Shown here: positions 20,388 to 31,308 of the stretch, one piece after another
Numbering within the stretch: position 1 is the stretch's first letter
Layout of the letters: the number at the start of each line of letters is the position of its first letter
NCBI GenBank assembly: GCA_025232375.1
Contig: CP060419.1
Span: 116,001-180,000 of the forward strand
DNA from: Pseudoxanthomonas sp. NC8
GTDB lineage: Bacteria > Pseudomonadota > Gammaproteobacteria > Xanthomonadales > Xanthomonadaceae
Length of the DNA: 64,000 nucleotides
Direction of reading: 5' to 3'
The notes under the pieces: model-generated
Seen by the model: the letters and a program-made list of their open reading frames with translations, nothing else
Database searches by the model: none
Told to the model about the DNA's origin: nothing
Made by a program: the position numbers and the translations under genes

Positions 20388-22669
20388 CTAGCGCTTCTTC
20401 CCCGGTAACTGGGCCGGGGCGCCGTAGGCGTAGTAGCTCTCGTAGTGGTAGCCCTGCCCCGCGGCACGGGCGTCGTACTTGGTCAGCAGCACGCCGATCA
20501 CGCGCGCGCGTGCCACCAGCAGGCGCTTGAGCGCGGCCTGGGCATTGCTGATCTTGGTCTGCCCGGAATTCACGACCAGCAGGGTGGCGTCGGCGCTGTT
20601 GGACAGCAAGGGGCCATCGGCAATCCCCATCACCGGCGGGCCGTCGATCACCACCTTGGTCGTAGTGCTGGCCGGCGATGCTCAGCAGCGATACCAGCCG
20701 GGACCCGGACAGCAGTTCGGCAGGGTTCGGCGGCAGGGTGCCGGCGAGGATCACCTCCAGGCGCGCATCGTCGGTGTCCTGCACCACCTCCTGCAGCGTG
20801 GCGGCACCGGTCAGCAAGTTGCTCAGGCCCTTGTCGCTGCGCAGGCTGGGGTCCGGTGCAGCGACGGATTGCGCATGTCCGCTTCAATCAGCAGCACGCG
20901 CTTGCCGAGCTGGGCGAAGTTTCGCGCCAAGGCCAAGGCCGAAGTGGACTTGCCCTCGCCCGGCACCGCGCTGGTCAGCAGCAGCACGCGTGGCACGCCG
21001 TGGTCGGTGGAGAACTGCAGCGCGGTCCGCACCGAGCGGTAGGCTTCGGCGAAGGGCGAGCGCAGGTCCCGTGCGGCGTCGGCCACGGTCTGCCCTGGGG
21101 CCGAGCTTGGGGATGATGCCCAGCACCGACAGGCGCAGCTTCTGCTCCACGTCCTCCGGGGTCTTGAGCGTGTCGTCGAGGAAATCGAGCGCCAGTGCAA
21201 GCGCCACGCCCAGCAGCAGTCCGACCAACAGGCCGATGGTAAGGTTCAGCAGGCCATTGGGGCTGAAGGCGATGCGAGGGACCTGGGCACGGTCGATGAT
21301 GGCGATGTTGTTCGGCCGCACGTCGCTGGCGCCCACCTGCTTGAACCGCTGCAGCAGGCTGTCGTAGAGCTGGCGGTTGGTGTCGACCTCGCGCTTGAGG
21401 ATGTTGTACTGGATGCTGCGGCTGTCGGTGTCCAGCGACTCGGTGCGCAGCGAGGACAACTGGCCCTTCAGCAGCTGCTCCTGGGCGATGGCGGCGTCGT
21501 ACTCGGCACGCACGGAACGGCGCACGTTGCCGATCTCGGCGGAGATCTGCCGGTCCATCTCGTCGATCTGGCCCTTGAGCTTCTGCATGTCCGGATAGTC
21601 CGGCTTGAATACCTGCAGCTTCTCCTGGTACTGGCGGTGCAGGTCGGCGCGCTGCTGGCGCAGTGTCGGCACCAGCGAGGTGCCCATCATGTCCTGCGAC
21701 AGCGCGTTGGTGGCCTGCAGCTGCGACCAGCGCGCCTGTGCGCGGATCCGCTGCGCCTGCGCCTCGGCCAGCGACGTGTTGATCGTGCTCAGGTTCTGCC
21801 CGGCCAGCGACTGGCCGTCCTCGCCCACGCTGACCAGGTTCTCCTTCTGCGCGAACGCGACCAGCGAACGTTCGGACTCCTCCAGCCTAGCCTTGGTCAG
21901 CGCCAGTTGCTCCTCCAGGTACTTCTTGGCATAGGAGCTGGCGCCGAAAGTGCGCTCGAGCTCCTGCGCCATGTAGCCGTCGGCCACGGCGTTGGCGACC
22001 TGCGCGGCGAATTGCGGCGAGGGGCTGGAGAAGGAGATGTCGACCAGCTTCGATTGCTCTTGCGGTTCGACCAGCAGTCCTTGCATGACCACGGCCGCTC
22101 CGGCGGCGCGCTCGCTCGCGGCCATCTTCGCGTCGACGCGACCACCGGCTGCTGGGGGTGCCTTCTGGCTTGGCCGCAGCACGCCCTTGAGCCGCTCGAA
22201 CCACGACGGAGGACTGAGCCGGCCCAGCGTCGCGCTGTCCAGCCGCAGGTCTTCGGTGACCCGCTCGGCCAGGGCGCGGCTGGTCAGCAGGCCGACCTGG
22301 GTGGAAAGGAAGTTCGGATCCCAGCCGTAGGGCGTCGACACATCCCCCATCTGCACGGCCTGCGAACTGTAGTTGTCGATCTTCACCACGGCGGTGGCCC
22401 GGTACAGCGGCGTCGCCATCAGGGTGACCACCGGGGCCAGCGCCGCGCACCCGCCCACCACCGACAGCACCAGCCAGCGGCGTTTGATCAGGATCCGCCA
22501 GTACGCGAGCAGGTCGATCTCGTTCGGATCGGCCTTGCGCTCCTTCGCGCAGCAGGTCCAGCACCGAGCTGCTTTGCGGGATGGCCACGGGATTGTCGGC
22601 GTCGCGGCGCACGGGCAGCTGCGGGCTGTCGTCACCGAGGGGACCGACGGGCAGGTTCGGATTGTTCAT
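20388..22669 (-). CDS. wzc: Wzc-type polysaccharide co-polymerase and tyrosine autokinase
   Basis: A BY-kinase of about 760 residues that controls chain length and export. The N-terminal Wzz domain has a helix at RRWLVLSVVGGCAALAPVV, a long periplasmic coiled coil, and a second helix at LLNLTIGLLVGLLLGVALALALDF. The cytoplasmic kinase has Walker A SAVPGEGKSTSALALA, Walker A' VLLIEADMRNPS and Walker B MVIDGPPVMGIADG. The C-terminus has the autophosphorylation cluster YHYESYYAYG with five tyrosines in nine residues. Oligomeric cycling of phosphate on this tail is known to drive export in the family. Breaks near 22550, 21120, 20850 and 20665. Its partners Wza and the PHP phosphatase lie directly upstream. 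Confidence 0.92.
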
Positions 22670-22702
22670 GCGCCGATGCTCCGGATCCGGGGCGAGGGTC
22701 GG

Positions 22703-23423
22703 TCAGAACGGCAGCAGGAACAGGCCGATCGCCGGTACCGATTCGACGAATCGCCGCAAGGCGGTCTTGCTGCCCGACTGCTCGACCACGACGATGTCGT
22801 CGCCGTACAGCAGCGGATCCTCGATCGCGCCGCTGCGCAGCTCGCGGATGTCATAGACGGCAGCCATCTTCTTGCCGTCGATCTGCCGGAACAGCACCAC
22901 GGCGCGCTGATCGGCCAGCGGATCCAGACCCTGGGCGATGGCTATGCTCTGCAGCAGGGTGGTCTTGCCGGTGAGCGGATAGATGCCCGGCTGCTTGACC
23001 GCGCCTTCCAGGGTGATGCGCTGGCTGGCGAACTCGGTGACGAACACGGTGATCTGCGGATCCTGCAGGTAGCTGGCCGCATAGAGCCGGGTGAGTTCGC
23101 GTTCCAACTCCGGCACGGTTTTGCCGCCGGCCGGGACCGCGCGCGCCTGGGGGCAGCGAAATCTGCCCGTTGGAGTTGATCCGGACCTTCTTGGTCAGAT
23201 CCTGGACCCCGAAGATGCTGATCTCGATCTCGTCGTTGGCGCCCAGCCGGTACTCACTGACGCCCTCGTACGCGCCCGAGGCGCTGGTGGTGTCCGGCGC
23301 CGGCAGGGAACTTCCCGTGCCCACGTCCCGCAGGCCGCTGGAAGGGGTGACACAGCCTGTCAGGCCCGCGAACAGGCAAAGGAGTAACAGTCGGCAAAGG
23401 AATGTATTCACGGCAGCTTCCAT
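22703..23423 (-). CDS. wza: Wza-type outer-membrane polysaccharide export lipoprotein
   Basis: An export protein of about 240 residues. The N-terminus is a lipoprotein signal (CRLLLLCLFAGLTGC, lipobox LTGC). The polysaccharide-export domain follows with YRLGANDEIEISIFGVQDL and KVRINSNGQISLP. Then come SLBB-type beta-grasp segments VTEFASQRITLEGAVKQPG and YPLTGKTTLLQSIAIAQGLD, and a final hydrophobic stretch VPAIGLFLLPF. It forms the outer-membrane end of the export channel with the Wzc-type kinase downstream. It is shorter than E. coli Wza and resembles GumB. A break near 23145 lies beside CCTGGGGGC. The start is put at ATG 23423; a GTG 15 bases downstream would also serve. Confidence 0.9.
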
Positions 23424-23548
23424 GGCGTCGTTGGCAGGCGGGCCGGGAGTTGCGAAGCACTGGCGCGATACAACGTACCTCGGGGACAAGAATGCACGAT
23501 AGCAGCCAACATCGTTGGTCCAGCCCCATGAAAAGTGGCGGCCCTTGG

Positions 23549-24372
23549 CTAGCGGATAAGGCCCACGGCCTTCAGGAGCCGGGACAGGCCGCCGCCAGGC
23601 ATGGCGGTGCCTCCAACCGGGTCGCGTCCAGGCTGTCCAATGGCGGTGGCAGCTCGTAGGGTGCAGTGTCGGCCACGATCCCCGCCGGCCGCGTTTCGAC
23701 CATGTCTTAAGGCTTCCTCCGCGCCGATCCGGGCGATCACGGCCTCGTGCGCCTCCGCCAGCAGTGGCGGCCGGTGGCGCGGATGGTGCGCGTCGGTGGT
23801 AAGGGCATGCAGTGGCCCTCGTCGACGAAACGGTCGGCCCAGTACTGGACGCGGCGGCCGAAACGCCCGGTCACGGAGCCGGCGGTGACCTGCATCCACG
23901 CGCCGCGCTTGGTAAGGCGCACGAACAGGTCGTAGTGGGTCTCGACCCGGGACAGGCGCTCGGGGTGGGTCACGACCGGAACGAAGCCGGCAGCCATCAG
24001 GTCGAATACCACGCCTTCGAAGTTGGGCGGGGCGACGTGGTGCGGCGGTTCCAGCAGCAGGTAGCGCGAGCCGGCCAAGGTGGGAATGCGGCCGCCGCGG
24101 ATGCCCTCGAGCAGGCCCGGATCCAGGTGCACGTCGGCGCCTTCGATAAGGCGCAGGGGGATGCCGGCACTGTCCAACTCGGCCTGCAGGCGCGCGATCG
24201 CCGCGACGATCTGGTCGCGGGTGTTCTCGTACAGGCCCGGATAGATGTGCGGCGTGCACGCCACCGTGGTGACTCCGTCGGCCACCGACATGCGTGCCAT
24301 TTCCAGCGACATCGCCAGGTCGCTGGAGCCGTCGTCGATGCCCGGCAGGAGGTGGTAGTGCAGGTCGAGCAT
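23549..24372 (-). CDS. CpsB/YwqE-type PHP-domain tyrosine phosphatase
   Basis: A metal-dependent phosphatase of about 270 residues that would dephosphorylate the BY-kinase tail. The PHP signature opens the protein (DLHYHLLPGIDDGSSDL), followed by VTTVACTPHIYPGLYENT, the metal ligands LIEGADVHLDP, and VVTHPERLSRVE. In the next frame ALTTDAHHPRHRPP supplies the last Asp-x-His ligands. Breaks near 23800 and 23705 affect the last third. The gene is the first of the export group, 125 bases before wza, matching the usual phosphatase-Wza-Wzc gene set. The start ATG at 24372 gives MLDLHYHL. Confidence 0.85.
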
Positions 24373-24715
24373 GCGGGCAGTGTATGCCTGCGGGGCATGT
24401 GACGACGGCGTGTAGGTCGCCACTCGCAGCGCACGGGCGTCCAGCACGTCGTTGCGCGCATCCACCGTGTGGCAGCCGGCCTTGCCGGCGCGACTCCTTC
24501 CGTCGGTCAGCTTGCCGCTGTCCGGGCCGGGGATGCGATCCCCGGCGCCATGGGTGTGATCGACGAAGTGGCGCCGGCTGCAGTTCCGGCAGCCCGGCTC
24601 GCCGCTGCGGTCGGCGAGGCGGGCGGCGCTGGCGAGCGCTTCGGCCTGCACCCGGTGGCTGCGGAAGCCACTGCTCTATCCGGCTGTGAGCTACGGCCGC
24701 ATGGCGCAACCGGCG
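24373..24715. other. 343-base stretch without an identified gene
   Basis: Between the phosphatase start and the kdsA stop I find no protein family, RNA gene or terminator. Open frames exist on both strands: on plus, 24469-24747 with an Ala-rich product; on minus, an extension of the phosphatase frame with RRHFVDHTHGAGDRIPG. Both have the look of chance high-GC frames. The stretch probably holds the promoter of the polysaccharide locus, but no clear -35/-10 pair is visible. The nearest is TACACT ten bases before the phosphatase ATG, without a good -35. Confidence 0.4.
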
Positions 24716-25699
<984 letters not shown>

Positions 25700-27116
25700 T
25701 CAGCCGCGTCCGTACACGTCCTCGAAGCGGACGATGTCGTCCTCGCCCGCAGTAGCTGCCGGACTGCACTTCGATCAGTTCCAGCGGCATCTTGCCCGGG
25801 TTCTCCAGGCGGTGGGTCACGCCCAGCGGGATGTAGGTGCTCTGGTTCTCGGAAAGCAGCAGCGTGTCGTCACCGCGGGTCACCTTGGCCGTGCCGCTGA
25901 CCACGATCCAGTGCTCGGCGCGATGGTGGTGCATCTGCAGGCTCAGCGCAGCGCCCGGCGATACGGTGATGCGCTTGACCTGGAAGCGCTCGCCCATGTC
26001 GATGGAGTCGTAGCTGCCCCTGGGGGCGGTAGACCTTGCGATGGAAGGTCGGCTCGGGCCGTCCGGCGGCCTTGAGCCGCGCGACCACCGTTTTCACGTC
26101 CTGCACCTGGTCCTTGTGCGCGACCAGTACCGCGTCGTCGGTATCGACCACGACCACGTCGCGCAGGCCGATCATCGCCACCAGGCGGTCGCCAGCCCAA
26201 GCCAGCGTGTCGCGGCAGTCGAGCGCGACCACGTCGCCGTGGTGCGCATTGCCATCGCCGTCCTGATCGGCCACTTCCCACAGCGCCGACCAGCTGCCCA
26301 CGTCGTTCCAGCCGACCGAGATCGGCAGCACCGCCGCGTCGGCGGTCTTTTCCATCACCGCGTAGTCGATCGAATCGGAGGGGCAGGCAGCGAACGCCTC
26401 CTTGTCCAGGCGCACGAAGTCCTCGTCGCGGCGCGCACCGTCGAAGGCGGCGCGGCAGGCGGCGAGCATCCGCGGCTGGTGGCGTTCCAGTTCGGTAAGG
26501 TAATGCGAGGCCTTGAACAGGAACATGCCGCTGTTCCAGAAGTACTCGCCGGAATCGACGTAGCCCTGCGCGGTGGCCGCGTCGGGCTTCTCGACGAAGC
26601 GGTCGACCTTGTGCACGGCTGCCGTGCGCTCGCCCTGCCCGGCCGCGCCCTTGATGTAGCCGTAGCCGGTTTCCGGGCCGGTCGGCACGATCCCGAAGGT
26701 CACCAGCTGGCCAGCCTCGGCGGCGGCGGTGGCCGAGGCCACCGCGGCGCGGAACGCGCCGGCGTCGGCGATCACGTGGTCGGAGGGCAGCACCAGCAGC
26801 AGCGGATCCTGGCCGCCGGCCGTGGCCTGCAAGGCGGCGACCGCGATCGCCGGCGCGGTGTTGCGACCCACCGGTTCGAGCAGGATGGCGCCCGGCGTGC
26901 AGCCGGCTTCGCGCAGCTGCTCGGCGACCATGAAGCGGTGATCCTCGTTGGCGACCAGGATCGGTGCGGCGGTGGCCAGCGGCGCGACCCGGCGCCATAG
27001 GTGGTATGGAGCATGGTGTCCGTGCCGGCCAGCGGCAGGAACTGCTTGGGATACGCCTCGCGCGACAGAGGCCAGAGCCGGGTACCCGAGCCGCCCGACA
27101 GGATGACGGGGATCAT
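25700..27116 (-). CDS. xanB: Bifunctional mannose-1-phosphate guanylyltransferase / mannose-6-phosphate isomerase
   Basis: A two-domain enzyme of about 470 residues making GDP-mannose. The N-terminal nucleotidyltransferase has [49 protein letters not shown] and [10 protein letters not shown]. The C-terminal type II isomerase is a cupin with [19 protein letters not shown] and [18 protein letters not shown]. Breaks near 26995, 26025 and 25745 split it into four pieces; the last is a CCAGG site, repair of which gives [15 protein letters not shown]-mannose feeds both lipopolysaccharide and exopolysaccharide. The start ATG at 27116 gives MIPVILSGG, the family start. Confidence 0.93.
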
Positions 27117-27248
27117 GAAGTGTTCCGTGAGGATGGCCGCAGCAGGATAACGCCAGCCCGTACTGGCCGGGTGCGGGATGCCACGCCGGCGACCGTGCCG
27201 GCGTTCAGCAGAGGTGGAGCCGTGCGGCCGGGCTGCTACCCTTTCCGG

Positions 27249-28155
27249 ATGTCCTACGAACGCTACGAGACCCCGGCCAGGCGCCTGTGCCGCGCTGGCG
27301 CGAACGCCTGGGCCAGTACTGGAAGCTGGTCCGCGGTGACCGTCCGATCGGCGTGCTGCTGCTGCTGTGGCCGACCTGGTGGGCGCTGTGGCTTGCCGCC
27401 GGCGGCGTGCCTTCGCCGTGGACGCTGTTCGTGTTCACCGCCGGCGTGTGGCTGACCCGTTCGGCCGGCTGCGTGATCAACGACTATGCCGACCGCTGGC
27501 TGGACCCGCAGGTCGAGCGCACCCGGGGCCGGCCGCTGGCGACCGGCGTGGTTTCCGGGCGGGAGGCGCTGGCGGTATTTGCGGTGCTGATGCTGGCGGC
27601 GTTCGCGCTGGTGCTGACCCTGAACCGGCTGACCGTGTGGCTGAGTTTCGCCGGCCTTTTTTGGCCTCGACCTATCCCTATCTCAAGCGCCACACCTACC
27701 TGCCGCAGGTCTACCTCGGCATGGCCTTCGGCTGGGGCATCCCGATGGCGTTCGCCGCGGTGCAGGGCACGGTGCCGGTGCTGGCCTGGCTGCTGTACTG
27801 CGCCAACATCCTGTGGGCGACCGCCTACGACACCTGGTACGCGATGGTCGATCGCGAGGACGACCTGCGCGCCGGCTCGAAATCCACCGCGATCCTGTTC
27901 GGCGACCTGACCTTAGTGGCGCAGGGCGTGCTGTACGCGCTGACCCTGCTGGCCTGGCGCTGGCCGGACGGCAGGCGCAGCTGGGCACGGCCTTGGTGGA
28001 TCGCGCTGGGCACGGCCGCGGTACTGGTGGCCTGGGAGTTCTGGATCGCACGGCGGCGCGAACGCGATGCCTGCTTCCGCGCCTTCCTGCACAACAACTG
28101 GATCGGCGCGGCGCTATTCGCCGGCATCGCCGCGCACTACGCGCTGGCCGGCTGA
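27249..28155 (+). CDS. ubiA: 4-hydroxybenzoate polyprenyltransferase (UbiA)
   Basis: Joins a polyprenyl chain to 4-hydroxybenzoate, the first membrane step of ubiquinone synthesis. About 300 residues with eight or nine helices. The family motifs are visible: [19 protein letters not shown], the first Asp-rich site [27 protein letters not shown], and the second site [18 protein letters not shown] break near 27280 separates the first ten residues ([10 protein letters not shown]), and one near 27660 at TTTTTTGGCC stands for TTCCTGGCC, which restores FLASTYPYL. If the first break were real, GTG 27287 could serve as start. Divergent from xanB. Confidence 0.93.
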
Positions 28156-28176
28156 GCCGGCCAGTCCAGCGTCGCG

Positions 28177-28719
28177 TTACGGCTGCACCTGCTGCACCTG
28201 CTGCGCGCGCTGGCGCATGTACAGGGCGAGCGCGACCTGCAGCACGCCGTAGACCAGTGCGCCGATGCCCAGCCACACGGTAAGGGTGGCGATGCCGAGG
28301 TTCGGGCGGGCGATGAACAGCAGGCCCAGCAGCAGCGCAAGGATGCCGCTCAACGCCAGCAGCCAGTTGCCGTGGATCAGCCGCCGCATCTGCACCGCAA
28401 AAACAATGCGGGCGATGCCGGCGACGACCAGCCAGGTCGCCAGCAGCCAGACCAGCGCGGTGGCCACGGTCTGCGGCTGGAGCAGCGCCAGCAGGCCGAA
28501 ACCGATCGACGCGGCCGCGTACAGCAGCAGCAACCCGTTGGGCAGCGCGATCTGCTTGCGGAACACGCTGAGCAGGCTGACCACCCCGTCGGCCAGGGCG
28601 AGCAGGCCGAACGCCATGATCATCATCCAGACCGTGGCATCCGGCCGGAACAGGGCGAACAGGGCGAACGCGATCGCGAACAGTCCATACAGCAGGAACA
28701 CCCACCAGGCTCGGGACAT
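28177..28719 (-). CDS. HdeD family (DUF308) membrane protein
   Basis: An intact 180-residue protein with six predicted helices in the paired pattern of the HdeD/DUF308 family: WWVFLLYGLFAIAFALFALF, ADGVVSLLSVFR, WLVVAGIARIVFAVQMRR and LLALSGILALLLGLLFIARP. E. coli HdeD is linked to acid resistance; the molecular role is unknown. The tail QQVQQVQP is a small Gln-Val repeat. A paralogue follows upstream at 28775-29328, so the pair came from tandem duplication. Confidence 0.85.
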   Translation of the reverse strand: MSRAWWVFLLYGLFAIAFALFALFRPDATVWMMIMAFGLLALADGVVSLLSVFRKQIALPNGLLLLYAAASIGFGLLALLQPQTVATALVWLLATWLVVAGIARIVFAVQMRRLIHGNWLLALSGILALLLGLLFIARPNLGIATLTVWLGIGALVYGVLQVALALYMRQRAQQVQQVQP

Positions 28720-28774
28720 GACGGACTCCCAGGAATGATTGGAGGCGGCATCGACGCCGCCGGCGGTTCTTGGA

Positions 28775-29328
28775 TCAGGCCTCCAGCGGCCGGTGTCTGC
28801 GGAAGCGCAATCCGGCCAGCACCTGCATCACCCCGTACGCCAGGCGCCGGCGCCGATCCAGATCGCGGTGGTGAACAGGCCGATGGCCGGATTGCGCAGG
28901 AACAGCATGCCGAGCACGATCGCCAGCACGCCGCTGAGCGCGATCAGCCATTCGCCGACGATTTCCTTGCGTACGCGGATGGCGAAGATGATCCGGAACA
29001 CGCCGGCGACGATCAGCCAGAACGCGAGCATCAGCAGCAGGATGCCGGCGGTGGCCTTGGGATTGCCGACGGCAATGACGCCGAACGCGATCGACGCGAT
29101 CGCGTACAGCAGCAGCCACGGCTTGGGGATGGCGACGCGCCTGTCGAACAGCGCCAGCAGGCTGGCGATGCCATCGGCGAGGGCGAAGATGCCGAAGGCC
29201 CAAGCCATCGCCACCAGCGCCTGGAAAGGTTTGGCCATGGCCATCAGGCCAAAAACAATACCGATCAGGCCGAACAGCACCGATACCCACCAGCTGCGCC
29301 GCACCTCGTCGACGGAACCCGCGTGCAT
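28775..29328 (-). CDS. HdeD family (DUF308) membrane protein, second copy
   Basis: A paralogue of the gene at 28177-28719 with the same six-helix pattern: SWWVSVLFGLIGIVFGLMAM, FALADGIASLLALFDRR, FWLIVAGVFRIIFAIRVRK and ALSGVLAIVLGMLFLRNP. The two copies align over nearly the whole length but have diverged strongly. A break near 28848 splits the last helix; repaired, it continues AYGVMQVLAGLRFRRH to the stop at 28775. The start is put at ATG 29328 (MHAGSVDEVRRSWW); longer in-frame starts exist. Promoter and function are not evident. Confidence 0.8.
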
Positions 29329-29424
29329 GCTGCCTCCTGCGCCGGGACCGGGAGCGGGGATGGGCGCATCCGCCGGGATACTCCTGCGTGGCGGCCGCGT
29401 CAAATGAAGCGTGCGTGGCCGCGA

Positions 29425-30146
29425 TCAGGGCGTGCGCGCGCAGACCCAGGCGTCGACCCGCGCCACGCCGGCACGGCGCAGCGCCATGGCCGCTGCATGC
29501 AGCGTCGCGCCGGTGGTCATGACGTCGTCGATCAGCGCGACGTGCGCTGGCAGCGGGCCGCCCGTGACCACGAAGGCACCGCGCAGGTTGCGCCGGCGGG
29601 CCATGCCATCGAGTTGCGACTGCGCCGGCGTGGCGCGAACCCGTCGCAGCAGATCGGCATGCAGCGGCAGGTGCAGGGTGGTGGCCAGCGGCCGCGCCAG
29701 TTCCAGCGCCTGGTCGTAGCCGCGCTCGCGCAGGCGTGCGCGGTGCAGCGGCAGCGGCACCAGCGCCTGCGGCCGTTCGCAGCCGGCGAAGGCATGCGCC
29801 ATCAACTGCGCCAGCAGGTGGCCAGCCGCCAGGTCCTGGTGGAATTTGTAGCGTGGCAGCAGCCGGTCCAGTGGCGCGGCATAGGCAAAGGCGGCGTGCA
29901 CCGCGTGCAGGGGGCGGCCGGCGCAGGCATTGGCCGCAGGTGCCGGACGAGGACAGCGGCAGCGCGCAACGCCGGCAGGCGCTGCGGTTGGCCGGCAGCG
30001 CATCGTGGCAGGCGCTGCACAGGTCCAGGCCGTGGTCGCCGTGCTCGCCGCAGGCCAGGGCAGCGCCGCGGCAGCGCGCGTCGGGCCAGGTGGAGCGCGG
30101 TGGTGGCGACCATGCGCAAACGTGATGGCAGGGTTCCGTAAACCAT
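29425..30146 (-). CDS. comF: ComF-family phosphoribosyltransferase-like protein
   Basis: A protein of about 240 residues with an N-terminal four-Cys zinc motif ([18 protein letters not shown] and CGQC) and a C-terminal phosphoribosyltransferase fold. The PRPP-binding loop is [17 protein letters not shown], with [17 protein letters not shown] and [16 protein letters not shown] upstream. The family takes part in DNA uptake and branch migration in naturally competent bacteria. Breaks near 30085 and 29945 fall in the zinc-binding part. It is divergent from bioB, an arrangement I recall as common in Xanthomonadaceae; the shared 80 bases should hold both promoters. Confidence 0.88.
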
Positions 30147-30228
30147 GGGCGGCGTCTTCGGGTTGACAGTGTGGGGGGCTTTCCAGACTGCCCGGCTTCG
30201 GCCCCCGCCACTGTCAGGAAACGCCCCC

Positions 30229-31278
30229 GTGCCTTCGGAAATCCGCCACGACTGGAGTCGCGAGGAACTGCTCGCCCTGCTCGGCCTGCCGTTCCCCGAA
30301 CTGCTGTTCCGCGCTGCTGCCGTGCATCGCGAGCATTTCGATCCGGCCCTGGGTCAGGTCTCGACCCTGCTGTCGGTGAAGACCGGCGGCTGCCCCGAGG
30401 ACTGCGGCTACTGCCCGCAGGCGCAGCGCTACCACACCGGTGTCGACGCGACCAAGCTGATGGATGCCGGTAAGGTGCTGGAGAAGGCGCGCTAAGGCCA
30501 AGGCCGCCGGCGCCTCGCGCTTCTGCATGGGCGCGGCCTATGGCGCAGCCCGAAGGACCGCGACATCCCCAAGGTCGCCGAGATGATCGCCGGGGTGAAG
30601 GCGCTGGGCCCGGAGACCTGCGCCACGCTCGGCATGCTCTCGCCGGGTAAGGCCCATGCGCTGCGCGATGCCGGCCTGGACTACTACAACCACAACCTGG
30701 ACACCGCGCCGGAGTTCTACGGCGATGTCATCCAGACCCGCCAGTACTGGGACCGCCTGGATACCCTCGAACACGTGCGCGAGGCCGGCCTGAAGACCTG
30801 CTGCGGCGGCATCGTCGGCATGGGCGAGACCCGCGACCAGCGCGCCGGCCTGCTGCAGGCGCTGGCCAACCTGCCGGCGCATCCGGATTCGGTGCCGATC
30901 AACCGCCTGGTGCAGGTGGCCGGCACGCCGCTGGCCGGCACCGCCGAGCTGGATCCGTTCGAGTTCGTGCGCATGATCGCGGTGGCGCGGATCGCCATGC
31001 CCCGTTCGATGGTCCGCCTGTCGGCCGGGCGCGAGGCGATGAGCGACGAGCTGCAGGCGCTGTGTTTCGCGGTCGGGGCCAATTCGATCTTCTACGGCGA
31101 GAAGCTGCTGACCACCGGCAATCCGGACGTGGAGCGCGATAAGGCGCTGTTCGAACGGTTGGGCCTGCAACCGATGCCACTCCACTGTGACGACAGTCAC
31201 GGAACCTCCACCGGTTCCGGCGGTACCGTGCACGCCGACATCACCGCGCCGGCGCACGCCTGCGGCTGCGCGGCCTGA
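30229..31278 (+). CDS. bioB: Biotin synthase
   Basis: A radical SAM enzyme that inserts sulfur into dethiobiotin. The [4Fe-4S] motif is [16 protein letters not shown] (CxxxCxxC), preceded by [25 protein letters not shown] and GGIVGMGET follow, with [14 protein letters not shown] near the end. The GTG start at 30229 ([14 protein letters not shown]) matches the family start. Breaks at 30493 (CGCTAAGGCC for CGCCAGGCC) and 30540 (GCCTATGGCGC for GCCTGGCGC) are CCWGG damage. Two further sites only change residues: GGTAAGGTG at 30470 and GGTAAGGCC at 30645 give Lys where Gln is expected. First gene of bioB-bioF-bioH-bioC. Confidence 0.96.
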
Positions 31279-31308
31279 TCGTGGCGCTCCCCGGGGGAGG
31301 GGCAATCG

